From Blastomonas sp. (GTDB lineage Bacteria; Pseudomonadota; Alphaproteobacteria; Sphingomonadales; Sphingomonadaceae), in contig NZ_JAUCZC010000021.1 of NCBI RefSeq assembly GCF_030373265.1, positions 1-64,000 of the forward strand: a DNA stretch of 64,000 bases, in the 5' to 3' direction. Positions 15,303-24,293 of the stretch are shown here, in pieces; position 1 is the stretch's first letter; every line of letters starts with the position of its first letter. Under the pieces are notes generated by a model that was given only the letters and a program-made list of their open reading frames with translations, was not told where the DNA came from and did no database searches. A program made the translations under genes and the position numbers.

Positions 15303-17438
15303 TCACTGACCCTCGTCATCGCGCAGCACCGGCGCGACGCGCTGGTCCTGCGGATTGGGTGCAGGCGGTGGCCTGCGCACCGGCGGGCGGGGTTCGGCCT
15401 GGCGGGTCTGCGGGCGCTGCGGGGCGGAATCGCGACCCAAAGCCCGGTCGATGAAGTTGTCGTCGAGCTGCTCGGGCTGCTGCAGAGGCGGCGGCGCGAA
15501 CGGGTCGGGCACGTCGGGGCCACGGCCCTGCTCGATCGGGTTGCCGTTCTCGTCGATGAAGATCACGTCGTCGGGCGAGCCGAAATAGGCCTCGTCATCG
15601 GGCTCGAGCTGCCACTCCGGCAGCACCAGCTCGGTATCGAACGGCTCGACCTTGCGCTTGGCCACCGCGACCCGCATGTACTGCGCGAACGCCCGCGCGG
15701 GCGCGGTGCCGCCCTGCAGTCCGCCGACCGCCCGTGCATCGTCGCGGCCCATCCACACGCCGGTGGTGATGCCGCTGGAAAAGCCGAGGAACCAGCCGTC
15801 CTTGTTGCTGTTGGTGGTACCGGTCTTGCCCGCCACCGGGCGTCCGATCTGCGCGGCGCGGCCGGTGCCGACGTTGACCGCGGTCTGCAACAGGTCGGTC
15901 ATGCCTGCGGTGACGTGCGGCGGCACGAGCACCTGGCTCATGTCCGCTTCGTGCTGGTAGAGCACCTCGCCGTCGCTGGTGGTGACCTTGGTGATGCCAT
16001 AAGGCGCAATCGCGACCCCGCCCGAGCTGACACCGGCAAAGGCGCGCACCATGTCGATCACGCGCACCTCGGACGATCCCAGCACCATCGAGGGCAGGGT
16101 CGTGATCGGCGTGGTGATGCCGAAGCGGCGCGCCATGTTGGCGATCGTGCTGGTGCCGACATCCTCGCCGATCCGTGCGGCAACGGTGTTCTTCGAATAG
16201 GCGAACGCGGTGCGCAGCGTGATGTCGCCGGCATAGCTGCCGCCGCTGTTGCGGGGGCTCCAGCCGCCGATAGTCACGGGTGCATCGGTGACGATATCCT
16301 CGGGGGTGTAGCCCGATTCGAGCGCCGCGAGATAGACGAACAGCTTCCAGGCCGATCCCGGCTGGCGGAGCGCGCTGGTGGCGCGGTTGTAGTTGGAGGT
16401 GACGTAATCGGTGCCGCCGACCATCGCGCGCACCGCGCCATCGCGGTCGAGCGAGACCAAGGCGCCCTGGGTTCCGCGCGGCACATTGGCCTGGATCGCC
16501 TCGGTGCCCGCGCGCTGCATGGCGAGATCGAGCGTGGTCCACACCACGATCGGCTCGCCATTGTCGTCGATCAGCGTGTCGAGCTGCGGCAGCGCCCAGT
16601 CGGTGAAATAGCGCACCGAGTTCTGCCCCTTCTCGGCGGCGAATTCCACGCCCTGCAGGTCGGCGCCTGCGGCCTGCGCCGGCGTGATCGTGCCGACGTC
16701 CTGCATCACCGCGAGCACGACGCCGGCGCGGCCCAGTGCCGCCTCGGTATCGGCGGTGGGCGAATAGCGCGACGGCGCCTTGACCAGCCCGGCGATGATC
16801 GCGGCCTCGGCCAGCGACAGGTCGGTGCCGTCATGGTTGAAGAACTTGCGCGCGGCCGAATCGACGCCATAGGCGCCACCGCCGAAATAGACCTTGTTGA
16901 GGTAAAGCTCGAGGATCTGGTCCTTGCTGAACTTGCGCTCCAGCGCCAGCGCCAGCACGCCTTCGCGGATCTTGCGAGTGTACGAGCGGCTGTTGCTGAG
17001 GAACACGTTGCGCGCCAGCTGCTGGGTGATCGTCGATGTCGCGCGCACCCGGCCGCCGCCTGCGACCGAGTTGTAGATCGCGCGGCCGATGCCGATCGGG
17101 TCGACGCCGGGGTGATAGGCGTAGCGGCGGTCCTCGACCGAGACCATAGCGTCCTTCATCACATCGGGAATGTCCTCGATATCCAGCCACTCGCCGAAAC
17201 TGGGGCCAAGCTGCATGATCTCGGTGCCGTCGGCGGCCTTGACCAGGATCATCTGGCCGTTGGGCGAGGACTTCATGTCCTGAAAGCTGGGCAGCGATCC
17301 CATCACGGTCATCACCGCGACGATCAAACCGATCAGCCCGACCAGCGCGACAGCCGACCCTATCTTGACAGTCCGCCAGAACCACAGGCGCGGGCCGCTT
17401 GCGGGCTGGGCCCTGCCACCCTTGTTCTTCACCGCCAT
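15303..17438 (-). CDS. Bifunctional penicillin-binding protein 1A-type (transglycosylase/transpeptidase)
   Basis: This is a 711-aa class A PBP that polymerises and cross-links peptidoglycan. It has a short cytoplasmic head, one membrane helix (about 22-45), a GT51 glycosyltransferase domain with VEDRRYAYHPGVDPIGIGRA and STITQQLARNVFLS, and a transpeptidase domain with GSAWKLF (SxxK, catalytic Ser), YSKN (SxN) and AGKTGTT (KTG). The last 80 residues or so are Pro/Arg/Gln-rich and likely disordered. The ATG at 17438 is preferred over a TTG two codons upstream. It lies 150 bp downstream of mobA on the same strand and may have its own promoter. Confidence 0.93.
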   Translation of the reverse strand: MAVKNKGGRAQPASGPRLWFWRTVKIGSAVALVGLIGLIVAVMTVMGSLPSFQDMKSSPNGQMILVKAADGTEIMQLGPSFGEWLDIEDIPDVMKDAMVSVEDRRYAYHPGVDPIGIGRAIYNSVAGGGRVRATSTITQQLARNVFLSNSRSYTRKIREGVLALALERKFSKDQILELYLNKVYFGGGAYGVDSAARKFFNHDGTDLSLAEAAIIAGLVKAPSRYSPTADTEAALGRAGVVLAVMQDVGTITPAQAAGADLQGVEFAAEKGQNSVRYFTDWALPQLDTLIDDNGEPIVVWTTLDLAMQRAGTEAIQANVPRGTQGALVSLDRDGAVRAMVGGTDYVTSNYNRATSALRQPGSAWKLFVYLAALESGYTPEDIVTDAPVTIGGWSPRNSGGSYAGDITLRTAFAYSKNTVAARIGEDVGTSTIANMARRFGITTPITTLPSMVLGSSEVRVIDMVRAFAGVSSGGVAIAPYGITKVTTSDGEVLYQHEADMSQVLVPPHVTAGMTDLLQTAVNVGTGRAAQIGRPVAGKTGTTNSNKDGWFLGFSSGITTGVWMGRDDARAVGGLQGGTAPARAFAQYMRVAVAKRKVEPFDTELVLPEWQLEPDDEAYFGSPDDVIFIDENGNPIEQGRGPDVPDPFAPPPLQQPEQLDDNFIDRALGRDSAPQRPQTRQAEPRPPVRRPPPAPNPQDQRVAPVLRDDEGQ

Positions 17439-17588
17439 GTGCAATCGGCCCCCATCATCCCGTCACGCTCATCCCCGCCACGCCGTGTCTAGCCGCGCAG
17501 CAGCAAAGCGCCGCGTTTTGCAGCATCCGGCTTTCGCGTTGCTGAATATCGTGTCCCGCCCGATGCGCCAAGGCGTTTCGCCCCGGGG

Positions 17589-18191
17589 TCACGGCTGCTG
17601 TTCCGGACAGGCATCGCGAGCGGCGATCTGCTGCGCCAGCGCGAGGTCTTCGGGCGTGTTGACGTTCATCAGCGCCTGCCCCCCGTCAAAGTCGACTGCC
17701 GCAGCACCAAGCTCTTGGGCCAACCGGCGCAACGACCATTTCTCGCTGCACCGTGCGGGCGTCAGCGCGGCCAGCACCGCAGGGCCCTGCCACAGCGCGA
17801 AAACGGGCTGCCAGCCATCCTGGGTGCGCGCCATCGCCATCGGCCCGGATGCGGTCAGCCGGTCGACCAGATCGAGCGGGACGAACGGCGCATCGACCGG
17901 CACGGTCACGAACGCCTCTATCCCGCGCACGCACAGCGCATGGGCTACCGCTCGTATCGCGCCCATGGGTCCTGCGGGGCCATCGGAAAGATCCGGAATC
18001 GCGGTGCATCCGGTGCCATAATCCTGCGGCGCGGACAGCAGCAGCTCGGCCACCTGCGGGCGCATGCGGCGCAGCACCCGATCGATCATCCGCTCGCCTG
18101 CAATCATCGCGAGCGCCTTGTCGGGGCCCTGCATGCGGCGCGACCGGCCGCCAGCCAGCACCACGGCAACGGGCATCGCGATGGCGGTCAT
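17589..18191 (-). CDS. mobA: Molybdenum cofactor guanylyltransferase
   Basis: This 200-aa protein attaches GMP to molybdopterin to form the guanine-dinucleotide cofactor. The nucleotidyltransferase motif VVLAGGRSRRMQGPDKAL opens the protein, and VPVDAPFVP (Mg-binding Asp region) and LMNVNTPEDL follow. The family also contains MobB/MocA-like cytidylyl enzymes, so the nucleotide choice is inferred. ATG at 18191 begins 3 bp after the stop of the mitofilin-like gene, making it the last gene of hemC-hemD-mic60-mobA. A molybdopterin hydroxylase subunit is encoded at 61-63 kb, a potential client of molybdenum cofactor synthesis. Confidence 0.88.
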   Translation of the reverse strand: MTAIAMPVAVVLAGGRSRRMQGPDKALAMIAGERMIDRVLRRMRPQVAELLLSAPQDYGTGCTAIPDLSDGPAGPMGAIRAVAHALCVRGIEAFVTVPVDAPFVPLDLVDRLTASGPMAMARTQDGWQPVFALWQGPAVLAALTPARCSEKWSLRRLAQELGAAAVDFDGGQALMNVNTPEDLALAQQIAARDACPEQQP

Positions 18192-18194
18192 GGC

Positions 18195-19109
18195 CTAATT
18201 CGCAGGCGGTTTGGGTGCCAGCGGCGAGGCCTGCTCGATCGGCTGGCCAGCGGCATCGCGCAGCCCGCGCGGCTCAAGAATGGCGGCGCTCTCGATGATA
18301 TCGAGCGCACGGCGCGCTTCGGCATAGACTCGCGCCTTGGCCAGCCAGTCGGCAGCCTTGTTGCGCCCGGGCAGCCGCTCGATCTCGCCCAACGCCGCCT
18401 CGACGCGTCCGGCCTCGAGATAGCGTTTGGCGCGCTGCAGCCGCTGCGAGGGCGTCTGCGATTGGCTGCCCTGCTGCTCGACCACGAACAGCTCGCTGGC
18501 CTCGCGCTGCAGCGCATCCCAGAAGCCTTCATCGTCAGCACGGCCCGAGACGATCGAGGGTCCGATCTCCTCGAGCTGGGTGCGCAACTGGTCCATCGTG
18601 ACAGGATTGCGCGCGGCGCGCACGATGGTGGCGACCGCATTGGGCTGGGCCGCGCCGAAGCGGAGCTGCAACTGCCCTTCGAGATATCCCAAGGCCGACG
18701 CGCGATCGAGCGCGCGCCGCGCAGCGAACGCGATCAACAGCCCTTCGGCACGCCCGGCATTGCCCGAAGCCTCCTGCGCCTGCACGTTGATCAGCGACAG
18801 GCGGTTCTCGAGTTCCGCGACGCGAACGTCGAGCGCGCGCGAGGGCGGCGGACCGCCGAGCATTCCGCCCGGCATCATCGGCGGCGGATCGCCGACCCCG
18901 GGATTGGCCGGATCGGCCATGATCACATTCGGGTCTAGCGCGGTCTGCACGGGCGCCGCCGGAGCATCGCCGAACCAGCCCGATCGGGTGATCAGCCAAC
19001 CCGACAGGATCGCGCCGCCGACAAAGGCAAGCGCCAGCAGCAGCAGCAAGGTCCGGCCGCTGGCCCCTGACGAGGATTGGCCCGGGCGGTGGGTCTCGGG
19101 GGTCATCAT
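18195..19109 (-). CDS. Mitofilin/Mic60-like inner-membrane protein
   Basis: This is a 304-aa protein with one N-terminal membrane helix (about residues 20-40), a Pro/Gly/Met-rich linker to about 85, then a long helical, probably coiled-coil region (VRVAELENRLSLINVQAQEA and RLQRAKRYLEAGRVEAALGE). The gene directly follows hemD with a 4-bp ATGA overlap. In many alphaproteobacteria this position is held by the bacterial homologue of mitofilin/Mic60, which shapes intracytoplasmic membranes or cell-envelope contacts. The position and architecture fit that protein; I cannot confirm the short C-terminal mitofilin signature by eye. It would sit in the inner membrane facing the periplasm. Confidence 0.72.
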   Translation of the reverse strand: MMTPETHRPGQSSSGASGRTLLLLLALAFVGGAILSGWLITRSGWFGDAPAAPVQTALDPNVIMADPANPGVGDPPPMMPGGMLGGPPPSRALDVRVAELENRLSLINVQAQEASGNAGRAEGLLIAFAARRALDRASALGYLEGQLQLRFGAAQPNAVATIVRAARNPVTMDQLRTQLEEIGPSIVSGRADDEGFWDALQREASELFVVEQQGSQSQTPSQRLQRAKRYLEAGRVEAALGEIERLPGRNKAADWLAKARVYAEARRALDIIESAAILEPRGLRDAAGQPIEQASPLAPKPPAN

Positions 19110-19819
19110 GTCTCCGGTTGGTGATTGCGCAGATCATGCTGGCACAGGGCGTCCGCCACGTCCAGCAATGCCCGGTCGTCGGTGGCGGACGCAACCCGCA
19201 CCGCGGCCCAGCCCTCGCCTGCCGCGTCGACCAATGCCGGCGCGAACAGCGCAAGGCTGATCCGGCTGCGGTCCAGCCCGGCCGCATCGACCAGCGCCGC
19301 GAAATGCGCCGCTGCGCGCGCCGAATGCAGCAGGACGACGCAGCGGTCCTCCAGCGCATCGCGCAGGGCATCGGGCATCGGCAGCGCGCGCGAGCGGTAG
19401 ACGATGCGGGTATCGATCGCGAGGCGGCTGTCGGGCAGGTCGACGCGATCCTCGCCCGCCAGCCGCAGGATGTGCAGGTGTCCGTCGTCGGCCAGCATCG
19501 GCAGCAAGGCGGCAAGCCCGCCCTGCCCCTGGCCGCGCACCCGGAAACCCAGGTCCAGCGCCATCCGCGCGGTCTTGCCGCCGACGGCATAGACGGGAAT
19601 GTCCTTGAGATCCGCCAGCGCCGGGCCGCCATGGCGAAAGACATTGGCGCTGCCGACCAGCAGCGCGTCATAGGCCGATGGATCCGCAGGCGTCCAGGCG
19701 ACCTGCTCGATGGCGAACAGCGGCGTTACCAGCGGATCATGCCCGGCGGCGCGCAAGGCTTGCGCGGTCGCGGTCGCGCCGGGCTGAGGGCGCAGCACAA
19801 TGATCCTCGGCAACGTCAT
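19106..19819 (-). CDS. hemD: Uroporphyrinogen-III synthase
   Basis: This 237-aa enzyme closes hydroxymethylbilane to uroporphyrinogen III. HemD sequences are poorly conserved, but the opening IIVLRPQPGATATAQAL, the middle YAVGGKTARMALDLGF and the late VVLLHSARAAAHFAAL are typical, and it directly follows hemC. The start codon overlaps the hemC stop by one base (TGATG). An upstream extension of the frame lies entirely inside hemC and is rejected. The stop overlaps the next gene by 4 bp. Confidence 0.9.
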   Translation of the reverse strand: MTLPRIIVLRPQPGATATAQALRAAGHDPLVTPLFAIEQVAWTPADPSAYDALLVGSANVFRHGGPALADLKDIPVYAVGGKTARMALDLGFRVRGQGQGGLAALLPMLADDGHLHILRLAGEDRVDLPDSRLAIDTRIVYRSRALPMPDALRDALEDRCVVLLHSARAAAHFAALVDAAGLDRSRISLALFAPALVDAAGEGWAAVRVASATDDRALLDVADALCQHDLRNHQPET

Positions 19820-20811
19820 CAGCCTGCCCGGAACAGCCGCGTGATGGTTTCGGGGGCTCGGGCCAGCAGATCGGCGGCGAGCTGTGCCGGCGCGCCGGGA
19901 TCGTCTGCGGCAAAGGTTATCTCGCCCGCGACATGCTGCGCGCCGTCCTCCGAATACAGCACCGAGCGCAGATGGATCGTCGTGCCCGCAATCCGCGCCA
20001 GCGCCGCGATCGCCGAATGGCAATCGCCGCCCAGCGCCTCGAGCAGCGCGCGTTCGGCCATCACGCACGCCGATGTCGGCGCATCGTCGATCCCGCCGAT
20101 CAGCGCGCGCATCGGGTCATCGTCGCGGCGCACCTCTATCCCGACCGCGCCCTGCGAAGGCGCGGGCAGCCAGACATCGGTCTCGAGCCGCACCGAGGCG
20201 ATGCCGGGCAGCGTCTCGCCCAGCCGGTCGAGCCCGGCGGCAGCGAGCAAGGTCGCGTCGGCTTCGCCGCTCTGCAGTTTGCCGATGCGGGTGGCGACGT
20301 TGCCGCGGAACAGCACCGGCACGACATCGGGCCGGATCTGGCGGATCTGCGCGGCGCGGCGCGGCGAGCTGGTGCCGAAGCGCGCGCCGTGCGGCAGCGC
20401 CTCGATGCTGGTCGCGCCCAGCAGCACATCGCGCACATCGGCGCGCGGCAGCATCGCGGCGAGAACGAAGGCTTCGGGGCGGATCGTCTCGACATCCTTC
20501 ATCGAATGCACCGACAGATCGATCGTGCCGCCGCCCAGCGACCAGTCGAGCTCGCGCGTCCAAAGTGCCTTGCCGCCGACATCGGCAAGCGGGCGATCGG
20601 TGATCTTGTCGCCGCTCGCCACCACCGGCGACAGCTCGACCTGATCCTCCGACAGACCCCAGCGTGCGCGCAGCGCGGCGGCGGTCATGTGCGCCTGCGC
20701 CATCGCCAGCGGCGATGCACGGGTGCCCAGCCGGATCGGCCGGTCGGCGAGGATTTCGGCGATGCCTTCGGGCAGGTCGGCGCGGGCGCCGGGGTGCAAT
20801 GTCTCTCCCAT
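19819..20811 (-). CDS. hemC: Porphobilinogen deaminase (hydroxymethylbilane synthase)
   Basis: This 330-aa enzyme joins four porphobilinogens into hydroxymethylbilane. It shows RLGTRASPLAMAQA at the start, SGDKITDRPLADVGGKALWT, VHSMKDVET, GTSSPRRAAQI, and GGDCHSAIAA with the Cys that carries the dipyrromethane cofactor. The ATG at 20811 has CAAGGTG upstream and is preferred over a start 16 codons earlier. It is the first gene of hemC-hemD-mic60-mobA and is divergent from tsaD with only 41 bp between the starts, so their promoters must overlap. Confidence 0.95.
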   Translation of the reverse strand: MGETLHPGARADLPEGIAEILADRPIRLGTRASPLAMAQAHMTAAALRARWGLSEDQVELSPVVASGDKITDRPLADVGGKALWTRELDWSLGGGTIDLSVHSMKDVETIRPEAFVLAAMLPRADVRDVLLGATSIEALPHGARFGTSSPRRAAQIRQIRPDVVPVLFRGNVATRIGKLQSGEADATLLAAAGLDRLGETLPGIASVRLETDVWLPAPSQGAVGIEVRRDDDPMRALIGGIDDAPTSACVMAERALLEALGGDCHSAIAALARIAGTTIHLRSVLYSEDGAQHVAGEITFAADDPGAPAQLAADLLARAPETITRLFRAG

Positions 20812-20852
20812 GCACCTTGTGCTAGCGGCCAATAGCGATAAGGGAAAGCCCC

Positions 20853-21899
20853 ATGGCAATCATCCTCGGCATCGAATCGAGCTGCGATGAAAGCGCGGCC
20901 GCACTGATCGGCTCCGATCGCAGCATCCTGGCGCACCGGCTGGCGGGGCAGGAAGACGCGCACCGGCCTTATGGCGGCGTGGTGCCCGAGATCGCGGCGC
21001 GCGCACACGTCCAGATACTCACCCCGCTGATCGCAGCCGCGCTCAAGGACGCAGGGATGACGCTCGACGATGTCGATGCGGTCGCCGCCACGGCGGGTCC
21101 CGGGCTGATCGGCGGCGTGATGGTCGGGCTGGTTACCGCCAAGGCGCTGGCGATGGCGGCGGGCAAGCCGCTGATCGCGGTCAACCATCTCGAAGGCCAT
21201 GCGCTTTCGCCGCGGCTCGCCGATGCGAGCCTCGAGTTCCCCTATCTGCTGCTGCTGGTTTCGGGCGGGCATTGCCAGATTTTGCGGGTCGACGGCGTCG
21301 GCCAGTATCGCCGGCTGGCGACAACGATCGACGATGCCGCAGGCGAAGCGTTCGACAAGACCGCCAAGATCCTGGGGCTGGGCTATCCCGGCGGACCCAA
21401 GGTCGAGGCGCTGGCCAAGACCGGCGATGCCAAAGCGGTGCCGCTGCCCCGGCCGTTGCTGGGGAGCGCCGAGCCGCATTTCTCGTTCGCGGGCCTGAAA
21501 AGCGCGGTGCTGCGCGCGGCGCAATCGGGCAACTATCGGCCCGAGGATATCGCCGCGAGCTTTCAGGCGGCGGTGGTGGACTGCTTGGTTGATAGGTTGG
21601 AGAAGGCGCTGTCTGCATCGGTCGGAGAGGGTACAAAGCCTCGCACGCTTGTCGTCGCAGGCGGGGTGGCCGCAAACGGCGCGATCCGTTCGGCGCTCGA
21701 GGCGCTCGCCGCGCGGCACGATATGGGTTTTGTCGCGCCGCCCTTGTGGCTGTGCACCGACAATGCCGCGATGATCGGCTGGGCGGGCGCGGAGCGGTTT
21801 GCGCTGGGGCTGACCGATCCGCTGGACATCGCCGCGCGGCCGCGCTGGCCGCTCGATCCTCTGGCGGAAACCGCGCGCGGGGCAGGAGTGAAGGCATGA
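20853..21899 (+). CDS. tsaD: tRNA N6-threonylcarbamoyladenosine synthase, catalytic subunit TsaD
   Basis: TsaD (formerly Gcp/YgjD) transfers the threonylcarbamoyl group to A37 of ANN-decoding tRNAs together with TsaB and TsaE. It is 348 aa long with the ASKHA-fold opening [15 protein letters not shown] and metal ligands His112 and His116 in [15 protein letters not shown] and [12 protein letters not shown] complete the active site. The start has AAGGGAA upstream. The stop overlaps gpsA by ATGA. The partner gene tsaB lies at 38.9-39.6 kb on the other strand. Confidence 0.96.
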   Translation: MAIILGIESSCDESAAALIGSDRSILAHRLAGQEDAHRPYGGVVPEIAARAHVQILTPLIAAALKDAGMTLDDVDAVAATAGPGLIGGVMVGLVTAKALAMAAGKPLIAVNHLEGHALSPRLADASLEFPYLLLLVSGGHCQILRVDGVGQYRRLATTIDDAAGEAFDKTAKILGLGYPGGPKVEALAKTGDAKAVPLPRPLLGSAEPHFSFAGLKSAVLRAAQSGNYRPEDIAASFQAAVVDCLVDRLEKALSASVGEGTKPRTLVVAGGVAANGAIRSALEALAARHDMGFVAPPLWLCTDNAAMIGWAGAERFALGLTDPLDIAARPRWPLDPLAETARGAGVKA

Positions 21900-22885
21900 G
21901 CGAGGACAAACCGACCATCGGCGTGATCGGCGGCGGCGCATGGGGCACCGCGCTGGCGCAGATGCTGGCGAGCGACGGCCGCGCCGTGCTGCTCTGGGCG
22001 TTCGAGCCCGCGGTGGTCGAGGAGATCAACACGCGGCACCGCAACAGCGCCTATCTTTCCAGCATTGCGCTGAACCCAGCGATCCGCGCGACGGGCGATC
22101 TTGCCGCTCTGGCCGATTGCCCGCTGCTGCTGGTGGTGACGCCCGCGCAGCATATGCGCCGCGTGCTGGCGGGACTGCCCCCGGGCGATGCCGATCTGGC
22201 GTTGTGCTGCAAGGGCATCGAGGAAGCGACCGGCGATCTGATGGTGGATGCCGCGCGCGCCGCAGCGCCCGGTCGCCCGCTTGCCGTGCTCTCCGGCCCG
22301 ACCTTTGCGCACGAGGTCGCCAACGGCCAGCCCACTGCGGTGACGTTGGCGTGCGAGGACGAAGCGCAATGGGACCGCATCGCGCCGCAGATCGCGCGCC
22401 CGGCCTTCCGCCCCTATTTCACCACCGACATCACCGGCGCCGAGATCGGCGGCGCGGTCAAGAACGTGCTCGCGATCGCCTGCGGCGTGGTCGACGGGCT
22501 TGGGCTGGGGCAAAACGCCCGCGCCGCGCTGATCGCGCGCGGCTTTGCCGAGATGACCCGCTTCGGCCTCGCCTGCGGGGCGCAGGCGGAGACGCTGTCG
22601 GGGCTGTCGGGGCTGGGCGATCTGGTGCTGACCTGCTCGTCGGTCAGCTCGCGCAACTTCTCGCTGGGCAAGGCGCTGGGCGAGGGCCGCAACGCCTCCG
22701 AAGTGCTCGCCGACCGCGCAACCGTCGCCGAAGGCGCGTTTACCGCACCGGTGCTGCAACGCGTGGCGCGCGACCGCGGCGTGGCGATGCCGATCGTCGA
22801 CACGGTGTGCGCGCTGCTCGCGGGCGAGGTCGCAGCGGGCGCGGCGGTGGCCGCGCTGCTGGCAAGGCCACTGACAGCGGAGTGA
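21896..22885 (+). CDS. gpsA: Glycerol-3-phosphate dehydrogenase [NAD(P)+]
   Basis: GpsA reduces dihydroxyacetone phosphate to sn-glycerol-3-phosphate, the backbone for phospholipids. The 329-aa protein starts [20 protein letters not shown] (Rossmann motif), and carries [19 protein letters not shown] and the catalytic-Lys region [20 protein letters not shown]. The ATG at 21896 overlaps the tsaD stop by 4 bp, so the two genes are coupled. It is soluble and cytoplasmic. Confidence 0.95.
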   Translation: MSEDKPTIGVIGGGAWGTALAQMLASDGRAVLLWAFEPAVVEEINTRHRNSAYLSSIALNPAIRATGDLAALADCPLLLVVTPAQHMRRVLAGLPPGDADLALCCKGIEEATGDLMVDAARAAAPGRPLAVLSGPTFAHEVANGQPTAVTLACEDEAQWDRIAPQIARPAFRPYFTTDITGAEIGGAVKNVLAIACGVVDGLGLGQNARAALIARGFAEMTRFGLACGAQAETLSGLSGLGDLVLTCSSVSSRNFSLGKALGEGRNASEVLADRATVAEGAFTAPVLQRVARDRGVAMPIVDTVCALLAGEVAAGAAVAALLARPLTAE

Positions 22886-22893
22886 GCCTTCAA

Positions 22894-23240
22894 AGCCCTC
22901 CCCCTCGATGGGGGAGGGTTGGGTGGGGGTGATCTCTCCGGATTGAGCTGGGGGCGCGCCGTTGCGCTGTTGCACCCAGCCGAACCCTCACCCTCACCGC
23001 TGCGACTAGGCAGCAAGCTGCCAAGTCTCGCTGCCTCTCCCATCAAGGGAGAGGCGAATAGGGGCACCTCTCCCATCAAGGGAGAGGCGAAACGTGCAAT
23101 TCCTCTCCCCTCCCGCTTGCGGGAGGGGCAGCGCGGCTTGCCGCGCGGGGTGGGCCTGTAAAGGATGGCGCGCACCGCTCGCCTGCGGCTCGCGCCCACC
23201 CCGGCCTGCGGCCACCCCTCCCGCAAGCGGGAGGGGAGAG
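22894..23240. repeat. Repeat cluster between gpsA and the SDR gene
   Basis: This 350-bp gap has no gene. It holds CCTCCCCCTCGATGGGGGAGG at about 22899, the AGGCAGCAAGCTGCC module at about 23006, and two tandem direct copies of CCTCTCCCATCAAGGGAGAG (23034 and 23067). A full family B element runs from about 23102 to 23240, with arms CTCCCGCTTGCGGGAGGGG and CCCTCCCGCAAGCGGGAGGG. The genes on either side are convergent, so it probably also serves as a transcription end. Confidence 0.7.
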
Positions 23241-23245
23241 AGCGG

Positions 23246-24046
23246 TCACTCCCCCGCCAAGATCCCCGCCAGCCCGGCCTCGTAATCCGGATAGCGCAAC
23301 GCCCAGCCCAGCAGCCTTTTCGCCTTGCCGTTCGCGACGCGGCGGTTTTCGGCGTAGAAGCCCAGCGCCATCGGCGAGAGGTTCGCCTGTTCGAGCGTCT
23401 GCAGCGGCGGCGGGGGCACGGCCAGCAACCGGCACGCGGCCTCGATCACCCGGTTCTGCGAGCAGGGCAGATCATCGCCCAGATTGTACACCCCCGGCGG
23501 CCCGGCGAACGACGCGATCACCCCGCCGGCGATATCCTCGACATGCACCCGGCTGAACACCTGGCCGGGCAGGTCGATGCGCTTGGCGTTGCCCTCGCGC
23601 ACCCGGTCGAGCGCGCTGCGGCCGGGACCGTAAATCCCCGGAAGCCGCAGCACATGGACTCGGTCATCGAGCGCCTGCCAGTCGAGATCGGCCTGGGTGC
23701 GCGCGTTGCGCCGCCCGGTACCGACCACCGCGCCTTCATCGACCCACGCGCCGCGCGCATTGCCATAGACTCCGGTGGACGACAGATAGCCGATCCAGCG
23801 CGCGGGCGCGGCACGCATCGCGTCGGCATAGGCGCTGAGCACCGGGTCCGCGCCGGTCGCGCGGTCGGGGGGGACGCTCGAGAGGATATGGGTCGCGGCG
23901 GCCAGCGCGGCGTGGACCGCGGCGGCATCGGCAAAGTCCGCGTCTCCGCCGCGCCCGGTGCCGTGGACCTGCCAGCCTTGCGCGCGAAGACGCCGGGCGA
24001 GGTGCGAGGCGGTGTAGCCCATGCCGAAAATGAAGAGGGTGTTCAT
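23246..24046 (-). CDS. Atypical SDR / NAD-dependent epimerase-like protein
   Basis: This 266-aa protein has an N-terminal Rossmann motif LFIFGMGYTASHLARRL, an extended-SDR-like active-site region YLSSTGVYGNARGAWVDEG, and VHVEDIAG and VYNLGDDLP further on. It resembles the YeeZ/atypical-SDR group. The usual Tyr-x-x-x-Lys is replaced by Y-G-N-A-R, as in several atypical members. No substrate can be named. It starts at 24046 on the minus strand, with a repeat block between it and divergent pepN. Confidence 0.82.
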   Translation of the reverse strand: MNTLFIFGMGYTASHLARRLRAQGWQVHGTGRGGDADFADAAAVHAALAAATHILSSVPPDRATGADPVLSAYADAMRAAPARWIGYLSSTGVYGNARGAWVDEGAVVGTGRRNARTQADLDWQALDDRVHVLRLPGIYGPGRSALDRVREGNAKRIDLPGQVFSRVHVEDIAGGVIASFAGPPGVYNLGDDLPCSQNRVIEAACRLLAVPPPPLQTLEQANLSPMALGFYAENRRVANGKAKRLLGWALRYPDYEAGLAGILAGE

Positions 24047-24090
24047 GCGGGAACACTACCCTTGCGTGGCCTCCAATCAACCCGTTCTCT

Positions 24091-24171
24091 CGTCACCCCC
24101 GCGAACGCGGGGGTCCCGCTTCCTGGCCACGGTCGCACAAAAGCGGGATTCCCGCGTTCGCGGGAATGACG
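24091..24171. repeat. Repeat family C, 81-bp palindrome copy 1
   Basis: An imperfect palindrome runs from CGTCACCCCCGCGAACGCGG to TCCCGCGTTCGCGGGAATGA(CG) with a spacer of about 25 nt. Similar 80-82-bp elements lie at 56753-56832 and 58158-58239. This copy is in the divergent gap before pepN. Confidence 0.75.
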
Positions 24172-24202
24172 GGTGGGGGTGATTTGCGCCACCTTTTCCG
24201 CG

Positions 24203-24225
24203 TTCCCGAGCGAAGTCGAGGGACG
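24203..24225. repeat. Repeat family A, single unit
   Basis: TTCCCGAGCGAAGTCGAGGG plus ACG is one arm of the family A inverted pair seen at 477-557 and 33687-33753. It lacks the opposite arm here. It lies about 70 bp upstream of the pepN start, directly after the family C copy. Confidence 0.7.
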
Positions 24226-24293
24226 CATGCGCATAGGTGTCGACGCGCACTCCCATCATTGTGCAATCCCCGCCCCCGCATTAGGGTCACACC

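Noticed and set aside
14748-17492. Very long plus-strand frame opposite the PBP1A gene
   Set aside because: PBP1A has all catalytic motifs on the minus strand. Long antisense frames are expected at this GC content. The same applies to frames opposite the Atm1 exporter (1936-4083), pepN (24093-26306), miaB-plsC-fur (35392-37722), the M16 protease (40795-43320), thrS (52509-54605) and the molybdopterin subunit (61275-63692).
22894-23240. CRISPR-like appearance of clustered short repeats
   Set aside because: The repeats are themselves palindromes of different families with irregular spacing and no constant-length spacers, and no cas gene is nearby.
24091-24225. Integration scar or attachment site before pepN
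   Set aside because: Both sequences belong to dispersed repeat families found elsewhere in the window, and no integrase or direct-repeat pair flanks a foreign segment.
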